NCBI GenBank assembly: GCA_012522185.1
Contig: JAAYKY010000051.1
Span: forward strand, 1-64,000
DNA from: Flavobacteriaceae bacterium
Lineage (GTDB): Bacteria; Bacteroidota; Bacteroidia; Flavobacteriales; Weeksellaceae
Reading direction: 5' to 3'
Length of the DNA stretch: 64,000 nt
The position numbers and the translations under genes were made by a program. Below the pieces are notes generated by a model. The model saw only the letters and a list, made by a program, of their open reading frames with translations. It made no database searches and was not told the DNA's origin. Positions 6,813-15,287 of this stretch are shown piece by piece; the first letter of the stretch is position 1, and each line of letters opens with the position of its first letter.

Positions 6813-7367
6813 GTGCAGAAACAGATTACCGAATTGAAACTATTTCAATTAAATAAAGAGCATCAATTATTGAAACAATGTCAGAAAGGCGACCGACAGG
6901 CGCAAATGACTTTGTATGAAAAGTATGCGCATGCTATGTATCAGGTAAGTAGAAACATAATAAAAGACGAGATGAAAGCTGAAGAGGCCATGCAAGACGC
7001 CTTTTTGTCGGCATTTGAAAAAATGAATGAATTCAAAGCGGAGGTTACTTTTGGGTCTTGGTTGAAGAAAATTGTCATCAATAAATCCCTCGATTATTTG
7101 AGAAAAGATAAAATGTATCAAAATACAGAATCGGCGGATGAACTTCAATTGGTAGAGGAAACAGAGGAAATTGACTTGAGTGAAAAGATTGAAGCCGTGA
7201 AAAAAGCAATGAATGATTTGCCTGAAAATTATCGTATCATTCTCTCGCTTTATTATTTGGAAGGATATGATTACGAAGAGATTTCCGAAATATTAAATCT
7301 CAGTTATTCGAATTCAAGAGTTATGGTTAATAGAGCTAAAAATAAGTTAATTACACTTTTAAATTAA
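6813..7367 (+). CDS. RNA polymerase sigma factor, ECF (sigma-70 family)
   Basis: The protein has sigma region 2 (residues about 30-95, LYEKYAHAMYQVSRNIIKD, then AEEAMQDAFLSAFEKM and SWLKKIVINKSLDYLRK) and region 4 (about 125-180, LPENYRIILSLYYLEGYDYE, then EISEILNLSYSNSRVMVNRA). The length of 184 is usual for ECF factors. The start is GTG at 6813; there is no nearby ATG, and a downstream TTG cannot be excluded. The next gene begins about 4 nt after the stop and is a single-span membrane protein, so the pair fits sigma / anti-sigma. Two exported beta-repeat proteins follow and are the likely regulon. Confidence 0.85.
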   Translation: MQKQITELKLFQLNKEHQLLKQCQKGDRQAQMTLYEKYAHAMYQVSRNIIKDEMKAEEAMQDAFLSAFEKMNEFKAEVTFGSWLKKIVINKSLDYLRKDKMYQNTESADELQLVEETEEIDLSEKIEAVKKAMNDLPENYRIILSLYYLEGYDYEEISEILNLSYSNSRVMVNRAKNKLITLLN

Positions 7368-7371
7368 AGTG

Positions 7372-7932
7372 ATGATGCAAGATAATTGGAGAAAAATATT
7401 TGAAGATAACAAGGAGGAATTCAGAGAAGAATTTCAACTTCCTTCTGGTCATGAAAAACGATTTTTAGGGAAACTTGATCGTGAATTTCCAGCAGTTGAA
7501 AAACCAAAATTTAATTATTGGAAAGTAGCTGCGGTTTTGATTCCTTTGATGATGCTTTCGATTTATTATTGGGTAGAAATGCGGCCGGAAAAAATGGAAA
7601 ATCCAACCTTTACATTGGCTGAATTTTCTCCCGAATTGGGCGAAGCTGAAAACCATCTCTCCTATCTCGTGGAGATGAATGTTGAGAAAGTCAAAGCGAT
7701 GGAAACGGGAGAAAATCGTGATTTGGTTGAAAATTCACTCCTTCAAATTCAAAATTTACAATCCGATTATAATTATTTACTCAAAGATTTAAAAGAAAGT
7801 GGCGGTAATCCACAAGTGATGAAATCCGTACTTATGAATTTACAATTACAAGTCGAAGTTTTAGAAAAAGTACTCATGAGAATCCAAACCATTCAAGAAT
7901 TTAAAAACAATCCAAATGAAACGATATTATAG
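7372..7932 (+). CDS. Putative anti-sigma factor, single-pass membrane protein
   Basis: The ORF track begins at GTG 7369; ATG 7372 or 7375 is more likely. The product has a ~45-residue charged N-terminal cytosolic part (DNWRKIFEDNKEEFREEF), one membrane span (WKVAAVLIPLMMLSIYYWV, about residues 47-66) and an outer part of ~115 residues predicted as helical. There is no zinc-binding HxxxCxxC anti-sigma motif. The role is inferred from position behind the ECF sigma gene and from topology. Its 3' end overlaps the next gene by 17 nt. Confidence 0.6.
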   Translation: MMQDNWRKIFEDNKEEFREEFQLPSGHEKRFLGKLDREFPAVEKPKFNYWKVAAVLIPLMMLSIYYWVEMRPEKMENPTFTLAEFSPELGEAENHLSYLVEMNVEKVKAMETGENRDLVENSLLQIQNLQSDYNYLLKDLKESGGNPQVMKSVLMNLQLQVEVLEKVLMRIQTIQEFKNNPNETIL

Positions 7933-8953
7933 CCTTTTCCTGTTCATTTTCCTTGGATTTCAATTCGCTTCCGCAACGAGCCCTGAGGCGATTGAAACCA
8001 AAGTCATCGATAAATCCTTTACGGTAAATCCCAATGCAGAATTGAGAATCAATAATAAATACGGGAATATCAATATGACCACATGGGATCGAAATACCAT
8101 TGAATTCCATATCGAAATCAAAGTGGACGGCGCAAATGCCGATCGCGTAAAAGATCGAATTAATTCAATTTCAGTTGAGTTTAAAGCTAATCCCAATTTG
8201 GTTTCGGCCGAAACAATCATCAAAAATATTCGGAACAGCAATAATATCAACATTACGATTAATTATTTCGTGAAATTGCCAAAAACCAATAATATCAACA
8301 TCACCAATCGTTATGGAAATATTTCGCTGGATCAGCTCAAAGGGAGCTCAGTTATCCAATTGGATTATGGGAATATGAGTTTGGGTAAAATGGAAAATGC
8401 ACTGAACACTTGGGATTTGGACTATGTGACTTCTGCCAATGTGGATTTTGTGAAATCCGTTCATATGGATTTGGATTATAGTAAAGTCAACATCAAAAAA
8501 TCAGAACTTATCAATTTAACAGCCGATTATAGCGATGCGAGTTTAGGAGAAATCGGTGATTTGCTAAGTCAAATGGAGTACGGAAATCTATTTGTAGAAC
8601 AGGTTAATTCCCTTTCGGGAGTGGTTGCTTATACCAATGTAAAAACAAATACTTTGAACACAAGTTTTGTGATGAATATGCGCTACGGCTCTCTTTCGAT
8701 AGGGAATGTCCGAAAAGGTTTTAATAAAATTTCGATTGGCGCTGATTATTCAGATGTTTCCGTTGGAATTGGCTCCAACGTTGGATATAAACTAAATGGA
8801 AATTTCAAATACGGTGGATTGAAATTCCCTTCACATCTGAGTATGTCCAAACAAATCGAAAAATCTACGGCCAAAACTTACGAAGGCACGGCCGGAGACG
8901 GATCCGGAGAAATATTGATCAATATGAATTACGGAAGCGCAAAAATCAAATAA
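7916..8953 (+). CDS. Exported DUF4097-like beta-repeat protein
   Basis: A signal peptide (RYYSLFLFIFLGFQFASA) precedes a long run of short beta-strand repeats in which YGN or YGS/YSD recur every 20-25 residues (KYGNINM, RYGNISL, DYGNMSL, EYGNLFV, RYGSLSI, KYGGLKF, NYGSAKI). This is the pattern of a right-handed beta-solenoid of the DUF4097/DUF2807 type. It overlaps the anti-sigma-like gene by 17 nt, so it belongs to the same operon. It probably sits at the cell surface or in the periplasm. The molecular role is unknown. Confidence 0.65.
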   Translation: MKRYYSLFLFIFLGFQFASATSPEAIETKVIDKSFTVNPNAELRINNKYGNINMTTWDRNTIEFHIEIKVDGANADRVKDRINSISVEFKANPNLVSAETIIKNIRNSNNINITINYFVKLPKTNNINITNRYGNISLDQLKGSSVIQLDYGNMSLGKMENALNTWDLDYVTSANVDFVKSVHMDLDYSKVNIKKSELINLTADYSDASLGEIGDLLSQMEYGNLFVEQVNSLSGVVAYTNVKTNTLNTSFVMNMRYGSLSIGNVRKGFNKISIGADYSDVSVGIGSNVGYKLNGNFKYGGLKFPSHLSMSKQIEKSTAKTYEGTAGDGSGEILINMNYGSAKIK

Positions 8954-8984
8954 TCAGAAATCAAATAATCAGAAATCAAATAAT
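8944..8984 (+). repeat. 2.7 tandem copies of a 15-bp unit
   Basis: AATCAAATAATCAGA occurs twice in full and a third time as AATCAAATAAT. The array spans the stop codon of the upstream gene and the whole spacer up to the ATG at 8986. It looks like slippage in a short spacer and could change the distance between the two genes. Confidence 0.8.
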
Positions 8985-8985
8985 T

Positions 8986-9702
8986 ATGAAAACATTTATC
9001 ATCACCGCAATTTTCGGTCTTTCTATGATTTCCTGTGCGCAGGAAACAGTCAAAGGAAATGGAAATTTCAGCACGGAAATCAGAAACGTCAGTAAAAACT
9101 TCGAAGCTGTAGGTTCATCAGGAGCTTTTGAAGTCGTTATAAATGATGCGCCACAGGACGGGAAAATTAAACTCGAAGGAGATGCAAATATTTTAGAAAA
9201 AATAATTGTCGAAGTAAAAGGGAATTCCCTCGTTTTGGGAACTAAAAAAGGATTTAATCTAAGCTTTAAAAAGCCGGTAAGAATTATATTTAATGCTCAG
9301 AATTTGAGATACATAGGGCTTTCCGGTTCTGGAAGTATAAAAGCCAAGGGCACTCAAAATGTAGAGGAATTTACAGCGGCTATAAGTGGATCTGGAGATA
9401 TAGAGGCAAAAGTTTCAGCCCATAAAACATCCACCGCTATTTCAGGATCAGGAGATATCACATTGTCTGGTAAAACCAAAGTTTTGAAGGTGGCGACATC
9501 GGGTTCGGGAGACGTTCACGCCTTCGACTTAGATGCAAATGATGTGGAAATTGGAGTTTCGGGTTCAGGCGATACAGAAATTCAGGTTTCCGAATCATTA
9601 ACTGGCGGAGTTTCCGGTTCGGGAGATATTTTTTACAAAGGAAATCCGGCACAAATTAAAATTGCATCGGGCGGATCCGGTGATGTAATCGATGCCAATT
9701 AA
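8986..9702 (+). CDS. Head GIN domain (DUF2807) putative adhesin lipoprotein
   Basis: The leader ends in SMISC (MKTFIITAIFGLSMISC), a lipobox. The mature part matches the DUF2807 'putative auto-transporter adhesin, head GIN domain' layout: the start FEAVGSSGAFEVVINDAP, then a series of SGSGDI/SGSGSI motifs (GLSGSGSIKAKG, AISGSGDIEAKV, AISGSGDITLSG, ATSGSGDVHAFD, GVSGSGDTEIQV, GVSGSGDIFYKG) forming solenoid turns. It is the last gene of the ECF operon and is followed by a strong terminator. Surface or periplasmic localisation is inferred. Confidence 0.8.
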   Translation: MKTFIITAIFGLSMISCAQETVKGNGNFSTEIRNVSKNFEAVGSSGAFEVVINDAPQDGKIKLEGDANILEKIIVEVKGNSLVLGTKKGFNLSFKKPVRIIFNAQNLRYIGLSGSGSIKAKGTQNVEEFTAAISGSGDIEAKVSAHKTSTAISGSGDITLSGKTKVLKVATSGSGDVHAFDLDANDVEIGVSGSGDTEIQVSESLTGGVSGSGDIFYKGNPAQIKIASGGSGDVIDAN

Positions 9703-9737
9703 AGCGAATCTTAACTCAGATACTTTGTTTCAGAAAG

Positions 9738-9770
9738 AATCCCTGCCGGAATTTTCGGTAGGGATTTTTT
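9738..9770 (+). terminator. Intrinsic terminator of the ECF-sigma operon
   Basis: AATCCCTGCCG and CGGTAGGGATT pair (one G-U) around a short loop and are followed by TTTT. Confidence 0.8.
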
Positions 9771-9852
9771 ATATTTGATAAGTTTTAAATTTTGATAAAT
9801 CTTATATTTACCCATAAATTAATTTCACTCCGAGGGTGAACGATTAGAACAT

Positions 9853-10335
9853 TTGGAAGCGGATTTCAGACTTGCTGATCAGCTGATTGCCGATACGGAA
9901 TTTGAAGAAGCAAAAGCAATACTTTTCAGAATTATTGAAGAAGAACCTCGATTTGGAAAGGCTTACAACCATATTGGCTGGATTTACGAAACCAAAGAAA
10001 AAAGATTTCGAGAGGCTGAACGTCTTTACAAACAGGCGATGGAATTCACACCCGATTATCCGGCTCCTTTCATCAATTTATTATATCTCCTCAACACCGA
10101 ACTCCGCGGTGCAGAAGCGGAAGCACACATCGAAAAAGCAAAGGATGTCGTGGGAATCAATAAAATTTCACTTTATACCGAATGGGCTTATATGCTTGAA
10201 TACACGGGAAGATTTGAAGAAGCAATTGCGAAATACAAGGAAATCATTCCCATGCAGAATAACCTCGAAAAATTAGATCAAATCAAAACCGATATTGAGC
10301 GTTGCCGCAAAAAAATGGAATTATTGCAGTTGTAA
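9853..10335 (+). CDS. Tetratricopeptide-repeat protein
   Basis: The product has about three TPR units with typical spacing (DTEFEEAKAILFRIIEEEP, KRFREAERLYKQAMEFTPDY, TGRFEEAIAKYKEIIP). There is no signal peptide, so it is probably cytosolic. The open frame begins after a stop near 9820 and offers no ATG; TTG at 9853 is the only plausible start seen, which lowers confidence in the exact 5' end. The gene runs towards the FAD oxidoreductase gene (convergent, end to end). Partner and role are unknown. Confidence 0.65.
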   Translation: MEADFRLADQLIADTEFEEAKAILFRIIEEEPRFGKAYNHIGWIYETKEKRFREAERLYKQAMEFTPDYPAPFINLLYLLNTELRGAEAEAHIEKAKDVVGINKISLYTEWAYMLEYTGRFEEAIAKYKEIIPMQNNLEKLDQIKTDIERCRKKMELLQL

Positions 10336-11541
10336 TCAGCGGTCAAACTTAAAAATCTCCGCTCTTTCATCCTTTTTACCGGACAATTTATTGGCAATAA
10401 TCTGTGCAGCAATCATACTGAATGTGATGCCATTACCGCCATATCCAAGCGCAAAAAACATTCGGTCTTTGCCCGGCCAGGTTCCGATGTAAGGCAACCC
10501 GTCTTCCGTGGAGCTGAAAGTTCCGCACCAGGCCATATCGGTTGTAAACGGAATCTCCGGATAAATTTTATTGAATTTCTTCTCAAGTTTCTGAATTTTC
10601 TCACGAAGCAAACTGTCTCTTCGCACCGGGTCCCTGAAATCCTCGTCTTCTCCTCCAATCATCATTCGATTATCAGACGTGGTTCGCATATAAACATAAG
10701 GAGAATTTGTTTCCCAAATCAGACTTCGTTCCGGCCATAATTCTTTTTCTGCAACCGGATAAGAAACTAAAACATAAGTTGAAATCAGTTTCATCAGATT
10801 TCTTGGAAGAAACTGCCCGGCTTCAAATCCCGCTGCAATCACCACATATTTACATTGAACTTTTTTGCCTTCGTGAGTTTCCAATTCATAACCATTTTTA
10901 ACTTCTTTCCATTTAAGGATTTCGGTATGCGAATAAAGTTCTAATTCCTTTTTGTCCAGATGAAATTTCAGCAGTTTTGTTGCCGCCGAATAAGTATCCA
11001 TCATTGCGGCTTCTTTGTTTTTTAAAGCTGCCGGATAATTCAATTTGTGTTGTGTTTTAAGCTTTTTATCGTCAAGAAATTCCACTGGCAAACCGTGTTT
11101 CTGCCTGATTTCAAATTCTCTTTCCAAGAGTTTAATATCTTTTTTGAATGAAGCCAGCCAAAGACTCGAAACATTTTCAAAACCTGCATCGGCATTGGCT
11201 TCTTTCAGAACTTTTTCGATGTCTTTAATCGATTGCAAACTCGCGTGATAGGCTTTTGCAGCTGTCTCCTCGCCTACTTTCTTTTTCATTTCACAAAGCG
11301 GAACATCGATTTCATATTGAAGCTGAGCACTACTCGCTGCCGTACTTCCGGTTGCAATGGTTCGTTTGTCAAAAACACTGCATTTTATTCCGGCTTTGCA
11401 AAGCTCGTGAGCAACAAGTGCGCCCGTAATGCCAGAACCAATCACTGCAACTTCGGTTTTGTGGTTTTTGCTTAATGGGTTATAATAATTGAAAAGTTCA
11501 TTTTTAACAATCCAAAAAGGCAATCCGGAATGTAAATCCAT
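10336..11541 (-). CDS. FAD-dependent oxidoreductase, DAO (glycine/D-amino acid oxidase) family
   Basis: Residues about 31-50 form the Rossmann FAD motif (VAVIGSGITGALVAHELC), then an acidic strand end (CSVFDKR) and TGSTAASSAQLQYEID, typical of the DAO family with a flavin-contacting Ser/Gln region. The C-terminus has GLPYIGTWPGKDRMFFALG and YGGNGITFSMIAAQII, the second FAD signature. The 401-residue length is normal. It likely oxidises an amine or amino acid, substrate unknown. The gene is separated from the upstream minus-strand operon by a terminator, so it probably has its own promoter; a TAAATTTA box near 11559-11566 is only a weak match. Confidence 0.8.
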   Translation of the reverse strand: MDLHSGLPFWIVKNELFNYYNPLSKNHKTEVAVIGSGITGALVAHELCKAGIKCSVFDKRTIATGSTAASSAQLQYEIDVPLCEMKKKVGEETAAKAYHASLQSIKDIEKVLKEANADAGFENVSSLWLASFKKDIKLLEREFEIRQKHGLPVEFLDDKKLKTQHKLNYPAALKNKEAAMMDTYSAATKLLKFHLDKKELELYSHTEILKWKEVKNGYELETHEGKKVQCKYVVIAAGFEAGQFLPRNLMKLISTYVLVSYPVAEKELWPERSLIWETNSPYVYMRTTSDNRMMIGGEDEDFRDPVRRDSLLREKIQKLEKKFNKIYPEIPFTTDMAWCGTFSSTEDGLPYIGTWPGKDRMFFALGYGGNGITFSMIAAQIIANKLSGKKDERAEIFKFDR

Positions 11542-11581
11542 AAATTTGATTTAGGATTTAAATTTAGTCGAAATTTTCCAT

Positions 11582-11610
11582 AAAAAAACCTCAAAATAAA
11601 TTCTGAGGTT
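11582..11610 (-). terminator. Intrinsic terminator of the minus-strand ALDH operon
   Basis: On the minus strand AACCTCA pairs with TGAGGTT and is followed by TTTTT. It separates 11633-14509 from the oxidoreductase gene. Confidence 0.75.
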
Positions 11611-11632
11611 CTTTATGGATGATTTTTTAGTT

Positions 11633-12952
11633 TTAATTTTTCGAAACGACGATGGTTTTGGTATTTACAAATTCGCGAATACCGTCTTCTGAAAGCTCTC
11701 TTCCAAATCCCGATTTCTTAACGCCTCCAAATGGAAGTTTCGGATCGGAACGAACCAATTCATTAAAAAACACAGCGCCTTCTTCAAATAAATGGGCTTT
11801 ATCGGTATATTTATCAACGTTCTCGGAGCAAATGGAAACACCTAATCCAAAAGTAGTTAGATTACTTAATTCAACTGCTTCTTCAAATGACTTTATTTTT
11901 GATACAACTGCAACCGGCCCGAAAGTTTCTTCTTTAAATACAGGCATTTCAGGAGTAACTTCGGTCAAAATACTAGGTTCATAAAAAGCATCTTTACGCT
12001 TTCCGCCCACCAAAATTTTGGCGCCCATTTCTACCGATTTATTTACTTGTTCTTCGAGTTCTTCGGCTAAATCGACTCTTGCAAGCGGTCCGATTTCCGT
12101 GGATTCATTAAAAGGATCACCCATTTTCAAAGCTTTTACTTTGGGTGTGAATTTGGTTAAAAATTCTTCATAAATTCCTTCTTGCACCAGAAAACGTTTG
12201 GCTGCGATGCAACTTTGTCCAGCATTTCGATAACGCGCATTGATGGCTTTATCGATGATTTTATCTAAATCGGCATCGTCCATAATGATGAAAGCATTGC
12301 TTCCCCCTAATTCCAAAACTGATTTTTTGATTTCTTTTCCTGCAATCGATGCCACCGATGAACCTGCTTTTTCACTTCCGGTAAGCGAAACCGCTTTGAT
12401 GAACGGATGTTCAATCAGGGCTTGAATATGTTTGCTTTCCAGAGATAAATTGAAATAAAAACCTTCTTCAAAACCCGCTTCCAAAAAGATTTCTTCAATG
12501 ATTTGAGCTGATTTGGGAACATTGCTCGCATGTTTGACCACAATTGTATTTCCGGCAAGAATGGTAGGAACCGCAAATCGGAATACTTGCCAAAACGGGA
12601 AGTTCCAAGGCATTACACCTAAAATCACACCCAAAGGTTCGTATCGAACGGTTGCCTCGTATCGTTCGGTGGAATATTTTCGGTCTTTCAGGAATTCATC
12701 GGCATGTTCGGCATAGAACTCACAGTTCAGTGCTGATTTTTCAATTTCGGCAATGGATTCAAAAACAGGTTTACCCATTTCTTCTGAAATCACTCTTGCA
12801 TATTCCTGTTTGTTTTTCAGCAAAATTTCGCCGACTTTCCGGATTTTATCCACCGGACGGTTTCTGTAATTTGCTTTGTTTTTGATGAATAAATCATGAG
12901 CTTTTTCAACCTTTTCAAAAGCCTGATTTATTGTTATATATTGTTCTGACAT
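11633..12952 (-). CDS. Aldehyde dehydrogenase family protein (succinate-semialdehyde dehydrogenase-like)
   Basis: The sequence shows the ALDH core: PWNFPFWQVFRFAVPTILAG, the catalytic Glu in SVLELGGSNAFII, the catalytic Cys in NAGQSCIAAKRF, and EETFGPVAVV. The overall pattern (GVMPWNFPFWQ, FGGVKKSGFGREL) is that of the Sad/YneI-type NAD(P)-dependent succinate-semialdehyde dehydrogenases. At 439 residues it is slightly shorter than most members, mainly at the N-terminus. It begins 6 nt after the stop of the glutamate-synthase-like gene, forming a two-gene operon that may link glutamate or GABA metabolism to succinate. The precise aldehyde is not proven. Confidence 0.8.
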   Translation of the reverse strand: MSEQYITINQAFEKVEKAHDLFIKNKANYRNRPVDKIRKVGEILLKNKQEYARVISEEMGKPVFESIAEIEKSALNCEFYAEHADEFLKDRKYSTERYEATVRYEPLGVILGVMPWNFPFWQVFRFAVPTILAGNTIVVKHASNVPKSAQIIEEIFLEAGFEEGFYFNLSLESKHIQALIEHPFIKAVSLTGSEKAGSSVASIAGKEIKKSVLELGGSNAFIIMDDADLDKIIDKAINARYRNAGQSCIAAKRFLVQEGIYEEFLTKFTPKVKALKMGDPFNESTEIGPLARVDLAEELEEQVNKSVEMGAKILVGGKRKDAFYEPSILTEVTPEMPVFKEETFGPVAVVSKIKSFEEAVELSNLTTFGLGVSICSENVDKYTDKAHLFEEGAVFFNELVRSDPKLPFGGVKKSGFGRELSEDGIREFVNTKTIVVSKN

Positions 12953-12958
12953 ATCTTT

Positions 12959-14509
12959 TTAAGCAGGTGTAAAATCCTTGATTCTATCCAGGTAAGATCC
13001 TTCTTCAACTTCTGGATATAGTTCATCGTATCGCAAAACATTATTAACATCAACTCTTAAGTTGATATAGGTTCTGTCGATTTCACTATGGTGAACCAGT
13101 CCGGCAGCAGAAATCAGTTCGCCGAAACTCTTCATCGTATTTTTATGGAAGTTATAAGTTCTCATAGCTTTGTCTTCTACATCCAAGCCTTTCATCAAAG
13201 CAGGATCCTGTGTAGCCACTCCGGCGGGACAAGTATTTTTATTACACTGTAATGCTTGGATGCATCCTACTGCCAGCATCATCGCTCTTGCACTGCTGCA
13301 CAAATCTGCACCAATGGCAAGAACTCTTGCGATGTGAAAACTACTGATGATTTTTCCGGAAGCAATCACTTTGATATCTTCTTTCAAACCATATCCTCTT
13401 AAGGAATCTACTGCAAAAGCAAGTCCATCCAAAAGAGGCATTCCCAATGAGTTAGAGAACTCAACAGGCGCAGCCCCGGTTCCTCCTTCTCCACCATCAA
13501 TTGTGATGAAGTCTGGTTTTAATCCGGTTTTAACCATGGCTTCGCAAATATCGATAAATTCTTCTTTTCGTCCGATACACATTTTAAAACCAACGGGTTT
13601 TCCACCTGAAAGTTCACGCATTTGGTGTATGAGTTTCAACAAGCCTTCGGCATCGTTAAAAGCGGAATGTGAAGGTGGGGAATCTACATCTGTATGAGGT
13701 TTAACACCGCGGATTGCTGCAATTTCCGGTGTATTTTTACTTGCTGGTAAAATCCCTCCGTGTCCAGGTTTGGCACCCTGAGAGATTTTTAATTCAATCA
13801 TTTTAATGTTGGGATGCTTGGAAGTTTTTTCAAATTTCTCCGGAGAGAATTTACCATTGTCTGCACGACATCCGAAATATCCTGTTCCTACTTGCCAAAT
13901 CAAATCTCCTCCTGGCTCCAAATGATAAGGGCTTACGCCTCCTTCTCCTGTATTGTGTGCAAATCGCCCTAATTTAGCTCCTTTATTCAAGGCTAAAACG
14001 GCATTTTTACTCAAGGAACCAAAACTCATCGCGGAAATATTCAACAAACTCGCCGAATAAGGTTGAGTACAATGTTCACCCCCAATCATAACGCGTGCGT
14101 CTTCATCTACTTTTACTCTTCCTGCATACATGGAATGATTCATCCACTCATAGCCCGGTTCGTAAATATCCATTTGAGTTCCGAATGGCACCGTATCCGT
14201 TACATTTTTTGCTCGCTGATAGACCATGCTTCTCATCACGCGATCCAATGGTCTTCCATCGCGATCGTTTTCCACGAAATATTGCATGATTTCCGGACGA
14301 ATACTCTCCAGTAAATAACGAAGACGACCAATCACCGGGAAATTTCTACGAATCGCATGTTTGCGCTGCATCACATCACCAATTCCTAATAAAATCAAAG
14401 GAACTACAATCACAAATAACCAAAGAACGGGTTTCCAAAAAAAGGAAATCGCAATCAGTAAAACTGAAATACTGATCGACAATAGGGTAAATAACGGCCT
14501 AACTTTCAT
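12959..14509 (-). CDS. FMN-binding glutamate synthase family protein with N-terminal membrane anchor
   Basis: Two hydrophobic segments at the N-terminus (LLSISISVLLIAISFFW and VLWLFVIVVPLILLGIGD) precede a GltB-like FMN/2-oxoglutarate domain: ISAMSFGSLSKNAVLALNKG, GEGGVSPYH, KISQGAKPGHGGILP and TIDGGEGGTGAAP. The [3Fe-4S] signature C-x5-C-x4-C is present (CIQALQCNKNTCPAGVATQ). The amidotransferase domain is absent, as usual for this family. The ORF track starts at 14569, but a TTG-N20-TAATTTTG promoter puts transcription near 14527 and the family start motif fits MKVRPLF, so the ATG at 14509 is chosen. Actual substrate is unknown. Confidence 0.85.
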   Translation of the reverse strand: MKVRPLFTLLSISISVLLIAISFFWKPVLWLFVIVVPLILLGIGDVMQRKHAIRRNFPVIGRLRYLLESIRPEIMQYFVENDRDGRPLDRVMRSMVYQRAKNVTDTVPFGTQMDIYEPGYEWMNHSMYAGRVKVDEDARVMIGGEHCTQPYSASLLNISAMSFGSLSKNAVLALNKGAKLGRFAHNTGEGGVSPYHLEPGGDLIWQVGTGYFGCRADNGKFSPEKFEKTSKHPNIKMIELKISQGAKPGHGGILPASKNTPEIAAIRGVKPHTDVDSPPSHSAFNDAEGLLKLIHQMRELSGGKPVGFKMCIGRKEEFIDICEAMVKTGLKPDFITIDGGEGGTGAAPVEFSNSLGMPLLDGLAFAVDSLRGYGLKEDIKVIASGKIISSFHIARVLAIGADLCSSARAMMLAVGCIQALQCNKNTCPAGVATQDPALMKGLDVEDKAMRTYNFHKNTMKSFGELISAAGLVHHSEIDRTYINLRVDVNNVLRYDELYPEVEEGSYLDRIKDFTPA

Positions 14510-14532
14510 CTCAAAATTCATTGAATCCGACA

Positions 14533-14563
14533 CAAAATTAAACATTAACTCCAAACTACCCAA
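14533..14563 (-). promoter_or_regulatory. Promoter of the glutamate synthase-like / ALDH operon
   Basis: On the minus strand TTG (14563-14561), 20 nt, then TAATTTTG (14540-14533), an exact TAnnTTTG. It argues against the upstream start codons at 14569 and 14545. Confidence 0.55.
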
Positions 14564-14592
14564 TCTCAATAAAACATTTAAATAAAAACCTC

Positions 14593-14627
14593 TTTGAAGA
14601 TTAACTTAGATTTAATTAATATTTTTG
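14593..14627 (+). promoter_or_regulatory. Promoter of the FAH-family gene
   Basis: TTTG (14593-14596), 23 nt, then TATTTTTG (14620-14627). Predicted transcription begins near 14632, downstream of the ORF-track start 14625, so translation must begin at ATG 14649. Confidence 0.55.
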
Positions 14628-14648
14628 AACTTTTTATCAGAAACTGCT

Positions 14649-15257
14649 ATGAAAATTATCTGTATTGCAAGAAATTATTCAGAACACGCTAAAGAATTGA
14701 ATAATGAGATTCCGGAAAATCCTGTATTTTTTTTGAAACCCGATACTGCTCTTTTACAAAAAAACAGAGACTTTTATCTGCCGGAATTTAGTCAAAACAT
14801 TCATTATGAAGCGGAAATCGTTTTAAAAGTTTCAAAAACTGGAAAATACATTCAACCTGAGTATGCAGGCAATTATTTTCAAGAAATTTCATTGGGGATC
14901 GATTTTACAGCCAGAGACATTCAATCTCAGCTTAAAGAAAAAGGCCATCCTTGGGAAATCGCCAAAGGTTTTGATAATTCGGCAGTCGTTGGGAATTTTC
15001 TTGACAAAGAAGAATTCGATTTAAATGATTTGAAATTCCGACTTGATAAAAACAATCAAACCGTTCAAATGGGAAATACAAAAGATATGCTTTATGATTT
15101 CTCAAGAATTCTATCGGAAGTTTCGAGATATTTCACGCTCAAAACCGGTGATTTGATTTTCACAGGTACACCTGCCGGTGTGGGACAAGTTCATGAAAAT
15201 GACCTGTTGACCGGATGGATTGAGGAGCAGAAAATTTTTGAGGTTCAAGTGAAATGA
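14649..15257 (+). CDS. Fumarylacetoacetate hydrolase family protein
   Basis: ATG 14649 gives the family-typical opening MKIICIARNYSEHAKEL. The metal and substrate motifs of the FAH fold follow: FFLKPDTAL, HYEAEIVLKVSKTGK, GIDFTARDIQSQLKEKG, PWEIAKGFDNSA and TGTPAGVGQV. At 202 residues it is a compact YcgM/FAHD1-like member that would act on a beta-diketo acid such as acylpyruvate or oxaloacetate; the substrate is not determinable here. The ORF-track start at TTG 14625 overlaps the promoter and is rejected. The universal stress gene follows 30 nt downstream. Confidence 0.85.
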   Translation: MKIICIARNYSEHAKELNNEIPENPVFFLKPDTALLQKNRDFYLPEFSQNIHYEAEIVLKVSKTGKYIQPEYAGNYFQEISLGIDFTARDIQSQLKEKGHPWEIAKGFDNSAVVGNFLDKEEFDLNDLKFRLDKNNQTVQMGNTKDMLYDFSRILSEVSRYFTLKTGDLIFTGTPAGVGQVHENDLLTGWIEEQKIFEVQVK

Positions 15258-15287
15258 TTAACTTTAAAGAAATTTAAAAAAATTGTC

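Noticed and set aside
14510-14569. ORF-track N-terminal extension of the glutamate synthase-like gene
   Set aside because: A full promoter lies inside this segment on the minus strand, and the family start aligns with ATG 14509.
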